From: Solirubrobacter ginsenosidimutans
GTDB taxonomy: Bacteria > Actinomycetota > Thermoleophilia > Solirubrobacterales > Solirubrobacteraceae
NCBI RefSeq assembly: GCF_027587205.1
Contig: NZ_JAPDOD010000004.1
Coordinates: 305,834-369,833, forward strand
Reading direction: 5' to 3'
DNA length: 64,000 bases
Below, one piece after another: positions 60,943 through 64,000 of the stretch. How positions within the stretch are numbered: the first letter of the stretch is position 1; the number at the start of each line of letters is the position of its first letter. Below the pieces are notes generated by a model. The model was not told the DNA's origin, made no database searches, and was given only the letters and a program-made list of their open reading frames with translations. The translations under genes were made by a program, and so were the position numbers.

Positions 60943-61194
60943 TTAGATGCGAAAGTCATGAGTGCGGAACGCATTCTTCAGAAAGTTCCGCAACTCGGGA
61001 GGCAATTTCTCAGCTTTTGCCTCGTCAGCAAGCGCGATCGTCGTCTTGAACTGGTCCAGGTAGACCCGGCAGTCGTCGCAGACCGACAGGTGCGCCTCCA
61101 GCCGTGCGCGGTCGTGGGCGCTCAGCGCGCCGTCGAGATACTCCGTCAGCACCTCGACGAGCTCCTGGCAGACCATGTCATGGGGATCGATCAC
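60943..61194 (-). CDS. Zinc-finger (zf-HC2) anti-sigma factor-like protein
   Basis: 83 residues. His35, Cys39 and Cys42 (AHLSVCDDC), with Cys9, form the HC2/ChrR-type zinc-binding anti-sigma domain (ZAS). The C-terminal helix (ALADEAKAEKLPPELRNFLKNAF) is short and has no membrane segment, so it would be a cytoplasmic, redox- or zinc-responsive anti-sigma. No ECF sigma gene is adjacent, which is unusual; it may pair with a distant sigma. Confidence 0.82.
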   Translation of the reverse strand: MIDPHDMVCQELVEVLTEYLDGALSAHDRARLEAHLSVCDDCRVYLDQFKTTIALADEAKAEKLPPELRNFLKNAFRTHDFRI

Positions 61195-61244
61195 GTTCAG
61201 CTCCTCAACCGTAACGTCCTCCCGACCCCCCAGACCATTACGCC

Positions 61245-61799
61245 ATGTCCAAGACCTTCGCCCAGAATCGCGACACGTTGCACAAGCTCGCCGAGGAGGT
61301 CGTCTCCCCGGCGCGCGTGAAGGCGACCGGCAACGAGATCGCGCTCGAGGCCACGCCGGGCGGTTTCGGCACCCCGCCGTTCCCGGACGGCGGGCTCGTC
61401 AGGGTCGACGGCACGAACCTCGTGACCCGCGCCGCCGACGGCGCCGAGACGAGCGAGCCGCTCGACGTCGACCCGGCACACACCGCCCGCCTCGCCGACT
61501 TCTTCGCGTTCGCCTGGGGCGTCCTCGAGACGCTCCGCGCGGAGGCGGCCGAACCGTCGGACATCCACCTCTGGCCCGAGCACTTCGACGTCGCCTTCGA
61601 GGATCGCGAGGTCACCTACGGCGGCTCGCCCGGCGACGAGAACCACGCGGAGCCGTACCTCTACGTCGCGCCGTGGGCGGCGCCAGAGCCCGGGCCGGAG
61701 TGGAACGCGACCGGCTTCAGCGGCGCCGAGGCGCCCTGGACGGACGAGGCCGCCGCGCTCGCCTTCTTCCGGGCGCGCCGTGGCATGCTCCACCCGTGA
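61245..61799 (+). CDS. Hypothetical protein, 184 residues
   Basis: Soluble, acidic, no signal peptide. Blocks such as GGFGTPPFPDGG, FAWGVLETLR, IHLWPEHFDVAFE, YGGSPGDENHAEPYLYVAPW and FSGAEAPW appear conserved-family-like and resemble uncharacterised actinobacterial proteins; I cannot assign a function. The stop overlaps the start of the DUF2332 gene (GTGA), so the two are coupled. Confidence 0.65.
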   Translation: MSKTFAQNRDTLHKLAEEVVSPARVKATGNEIALEATPGGFGTPPFPDGGLVRVDGTNLVTRAADGAETSEPLDVDPAHTARLADFFAFAWGVLETLRAEAAEPSDIHLWPEHFDVAFEDREVTYGGSPGDENHAEPYLYVAPWAAPEPGPEWNATGFSGAEAPWTDEAAALAFFRARRGMLHP

Positions 61800-62707
61800 C
61801 GGGTCGCGTCGCCGAGGGGTACCGCTACTTCGCCGAGTTCGAGACGCCGCAGAAGTCGCCGCTCTACACCGAGCTGGCGAACGGCGTCGCCGGAGACGAT
61901 GAGACGCTGCGCTGGCTGGACGGGCTCCCCGTCGGCAAGCGCCAGCCCAACCTCCTGTTCGCCGCCTACCGATTGCTCGCGGGAACGCCGAGCGGCTGGC
62001 CGGAGTTTCGCGCGACGCTGGCCGAGCGCCGCGGCGAGATCGAGGCGGTGATGCTCGAGCGGCGCACGCAGACCAACGAGCCCGCCCGCTGCGCGCTGAT
62101 GCTCCCGCTGCTGGCGGCGCTGCCCCAGCCGCTGGCGCTGCTCGAGGTCGGCGCGAGCGCGGGCCTGTGCCTGCTCCCCGACCGCTACGGCTACGACTAC
62201 GCGGGCCACCGGCTCGGGAACGGGCTGCTCGAGTGCCGGCCGGAGGGCGACGTCCCGCTGCCCGAGGCGCTCCCGCGGATCGCCTGGCGCGCCGGGCTGG
62301 ACCTCAACCCGCTCGACGTCACCGACCGCGACGCGATGCACTGGCTCGAGTTGCTGATCTGGCCCGGGCAGGAGCACCGGATCGACACGCTCCGTGCGGC
62401 GATCGAGATCGCGCGCGAGGTCCCGCCGCGGATACTCGAAGGGGATCTGACCCGCGACGTCGCCGCGCTCGCCGCCGAAGCCCCGAAGGACGCGACGCTC
62501 GTCGTCTTCCACACCGCGGTGCTCGCCTACGTGCCGACGGCGGGCCGCCGAGCGTTCCGTGACGCGCTGACCGGCACGTGGCTCGCGTGCGAGGCGGCGG
62601 GCGTGCTCGGCTTCGAGCCGGGCCCGCCGAGCCTGTTCGCCCTGGCCCAGGACGGCCGGCGCGTCGCGTGGGCCGACCCGCACGGCGCGTCGCTCAGCTG
62701 GGGATGA
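61796..62707 (+). CDS. DUF2332 family protein
   Basis: 303 residues from the GTG at 61796. The family's blocks are clear: YRYFAEFETPQKSPLYTELANGVAGDDETLRWLDGLPVGKRQPNLLFAAYRLL, QTNEPARCALMLPLLAAL, LLEVGASAGLCLLPDRYGYDY (a methyltransferase-like SAM-binding loop) and LVVFHTAVLAYVP. A Rossmann methyltransferase fold is likely, but the substrate is unknown. Coupled to the preceding gene; the end overlaps the convergent GNAT gene by 14 bp. Confidence 0.85.
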   Translation: MTGRVAEGYRYFAEFETPQKSPLYTELANGVAGDDETLRWLDGLPVGKRQPNLLFAAYRLLAGTPSGWPEFRATLAERRGEIEAVMLERRTQTNEPARCALMLPLLAALPQPLALLEVGASAGLCLLPDRYGYDYAGHRLGNGLLECRPEGDVPLPEALPRIAWRAGLDLNPLDVTDRDAMHWLELLIWPGQEHRIDTLRAAIEIAREVPPRILEGDLTRDVAALAAEAPKDATLVVFHTAVLAYVPTAGRRAFRDALTGTWLACEAAGVLGFEPGPPSLFALAQDGRRVAWADPHGASLSWG

Positions 62708-63179
62708 ACTCCTCCGCGAGCATGTCCATCAGCAGCCCGTCGTGCCAGACGCCGTCGTACCCGCGCTCGTAGCGGCGCATGACCCCCACCGGCTTGAAGC
62801 CGATCGCCTCATAGGTCGCGATCGCCCGCGCGTTGCTCGCCGCCGGGTCGATGATCAGCCGGTGGTGCCCGCGCTCCTCGATCAGCCACTTCGCCCCGAG
62901 CCGCAGCGCCTCGCGACCCAGTCCCCGGTCCTGGAAGGCCGGCGCGAGGAAGATGTCGAGCCCGCCGTGGCGGTACATCGCGTCGGTCTCCTCGTACCAC
63001 CCGAGCCAGCCGACGATCTCGCCCTCGAAGAAGATCGTCCACGCATCCTGGTCGTCCATCTCCAGGTCCGCGCCCCAGATCTCGCGCACGCCGGGCATCG
63101 CGACGATCTCGTTGAGCCGGGCGATGTCCTCAGGTGTCTGCGGCCGGAGCGTGAGCCGCTCGCCGTGCAGCTCGGTCAC
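62694..63179 (-). CDS. GNAT acetyltransferase, RimJ/AAC(6')-like
   Basis: 161 residues. LTLRPQTPEDIARLNEIV is the N-terminal strand-helix, and FLAPAFQDRGLGREALRLGAKWLIEERGHHRLIIDPAASNARAIATYEAIGFKPVGVMRRYE contains the acetyl-CoA-binding RGLGREA loop and the conserved NARAIATYEAIGF. The C-terminal WHDGLLMDML resembles aminoglycoside 6'-acetyltransferases as well as RimJ/L. The acceptor is unknown. Start overlaps the stop of the coiled-coil gene (ATGA). Confidence 0.9.
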   Translation of the reverse strand: MTELHGERLTLRPQTPEDIARLNEIVAMPGVREIWGADLEMDDQDAWTIFFEGEIVGWLGWYEETDAMYRHGGLDIFLAPAFQDRGLGREALRLGAKWLIEERGHHRLIIDPAASNARAIATYEAIGFKPVGVMRRYERGYDGVWHDGLLMDMLAEEFIPS

Positions 63180-64000
63180 TTGTAGCGCTCCTTGCGCGCC
63201 GCCTCGGCCAGCCGGTCGGCCTCGCGCCGGCGGCGGGACACGTAGGCGTCGAGCTCGGCCTCGGCCTCCTCGCGCAGCCGCGCCGCCACGGCGGCCGCCT
63301 CGCGCTCGGCCTCGCCCAGCAGCGCGTCACGCTCGCGCGCGGCGTCGCGATGATGCTCCGCGAGGATCGCCGCGCGCTCGCCCCGCGCCGCCTCGACCGC
63401 CTCGCGCGCACCGGCCACCAGCGAAGCGGCGTCGGCCCGCACGCCCGCCGCCTCGTCGCGGGCGGCGGCGATCAACCGGTCGCCGCGAGCGCGCGCCTCG
63501 TCCAGCACCGCGCGAGCGTCGGCGCGGACTCCCTCGGCTTCGTCTCGCGCGGTCGCCACCAGGGCCTCACCGCGCTCCCGGCCCGCCTCGATCGCCTCGC
63601 GCGTCCGCGCGTGCACTTCCGCGGCCTCCGAACGCGCCGCCGACAATGCCGCGTCGCCCTCGGCGCGCAGCGCGTCGGCGTCGTCGCTCGCCGCCGCCAG
63701 CACCGCTTCCCGCCGCGCCGACGCCTCGGCGTCGAGTCGCTCGCGCTCCTGGAGCGCCTCCGCGGCGATCCGCTCGCGATCCGTCGACGCCGCCGCCCGC
63801 TCGGCCCGCGCGTCGGCCAGCAGCCGGTCGCGCTCCGCCGCGGCCTCGGCGCGAGCGACGGTCAGCGCCGAGCGGGCGTCGGCCAGGATCGCCTCGCGCT
63901 CAGCCGAAGCACCGTCCGCGCGCGCCCGCGCCACGCGCGCCTCTTCCTCCGCCGCGCCCACGATCCCCGCCGCCTCCGCGCGCCCCGCCGCCTCGCCCTC
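63176..64000 (-). CDS. Alanine/glutamate/arginine-rich coiled-coil protein, 5' end outside window
   Basis: The frame is open to the right edge, giving at least 274 residues; the N-terminus is missing. All visible residues form one long coiled coil rich in Ala, Glu and Arg, with recurring units like ARDEAEGVRADARAVLDEARARGDRLIAAARDEAAGVRADA. There is no membrane segment. A DivIVA-type or similar cell-pole/cytoskeletal protein with the domain beyond the edge is possible but cannot be shown. The last residues are basic (RRRREADRLAEAARKERYK). Coupled to the GNAT gene. Confidence 0.7.
   Translation of the reverse strand, partial: EGEAAGRAEAAGIVGAAEEEARVARARADGASAEREAILADARSALTVARAEAAAERDRLLADARAERAAASTDRERIAAEALQERERLDAEASARREAVLAAASDDADALRAEGDAALSAARSEAAEVHARTREAIEAGRERGEALVATARDEAEGVRADARAVLDEARARGDRLIAAARDEAAGVRADAASLVAGAREAVEAARGERAAILAEHHRDAARERDALLGEAEREAAAVAARLREEAEAELDAYVSRRRREADRLAEAARKERYK

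Noticed and set aside
58920..61049. 709-codon plus-strand frame opposite pabB-pabC and the anti-sigma gene
   Set aside because: No domain and crosses several real genes on the other strand; a shadow frame.
63176..64000. Repetitive GC-rich sequence at the right edge as a tandem DNA repeat
   Set aside because: It is an in-frame Ala/Glu/Arg coiled coil; repeats are degenerate at DNA level.

Overview
The window is 64 kb of very GC-rich, densely packed bacterial DNA. Genes often overlap by ATGA or GTGA. The gene content suggests a soil actinobacterium, most likely of the Thermoleophilia (Solirubrobacter/Conexibacter-like): SARP and LAL mega-regulators, SigB-type sigma, putative-sensor histidine kinase, AbiEi-DUF559 protein, class II DAHP synthase, OleD/OleI-type macrolide glycosyltransferase and many Sec-exported proteins of unknown function. 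This is inferred from composition and gene families; no rRNA, tRNA, CRISPR array, phage or transposase gene was seen.

Layout. 1-6.2 kb: a truncated phytase-like exported esterase, a GGDEF cyclase, an arsR-VOC-metallopeptidase group with a perfect 24-bp palindrome, and a YtrA-type gntR-ABC operon. 6.2-6.6 kb: gene-free DNA holding a long inverted repeat. 6.6-17.4 kb: acetyltransferase, Nudix, epoxide-hydrolase-like protein, SigB-type sigma translationally coupled to a heptad-repeat protein, MFS and DMT transporters, a SpoIIE-type phosphatase, a TcdA/OCH1-like glycosyltransferase and gene remnants. 17.5-25.8 kb: the most unusual region (below). 26-34.3 kb: class II DAHP synthase with NAD kinase, a class IV aminotransferase and TrkH/TrkA. 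34.4-43.3 kb: AbiEi-DUF559 protein, molybdopterin oxidoreductase, SLATT-like protein, AAA ATPase, and a macrolide glycosyltransferase behind what looks like a translational attenuator. 43.3-51.5 kb: exported RTX, DUF6345 and duplicated-domain proteins, then a LAL regulator. 51.6-64 kb: DUF4097, sensor kinase and sugar-binding lipoprotein operon; DoxX; NDH-2; ArsR; an Xre/MmyB regulator with a clear operator; a PabB-PabC fusion lacking a normal start codon; an orphan zinc-finger anti-sigma; and a coiled-coil protein running off the end.

The best candidate for a new system is 17.5-25.8 kb. A 1266-residue SARP/cyclase-like/AAA regulator faces an operon of an 86-residue protein, a subtilisin-like (S8) peptidase, a SagB-like flavin dehydrogenase and an opine-type dehydrogenase. 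The peptidase reading frame continues without a stop into an 87-residue module that looks like an NHLP/nitrile-hydratase-type RiPP leader. That module has its own ribosome binding site and GTG start. It therefore appears to be a peptide-maturation locus in which the precursor is both an independent small gene and the C-terminal tail of its candidate protease.

The second striking item is at 41.38-41.48 kb. Two very short leader reading frames and a nested hairpin that buries the Shine-Dalgarno sequence lie directly before the macrolide glycosyltransferase gene, the classic layout of antibiotic-inducible translational attenuation.
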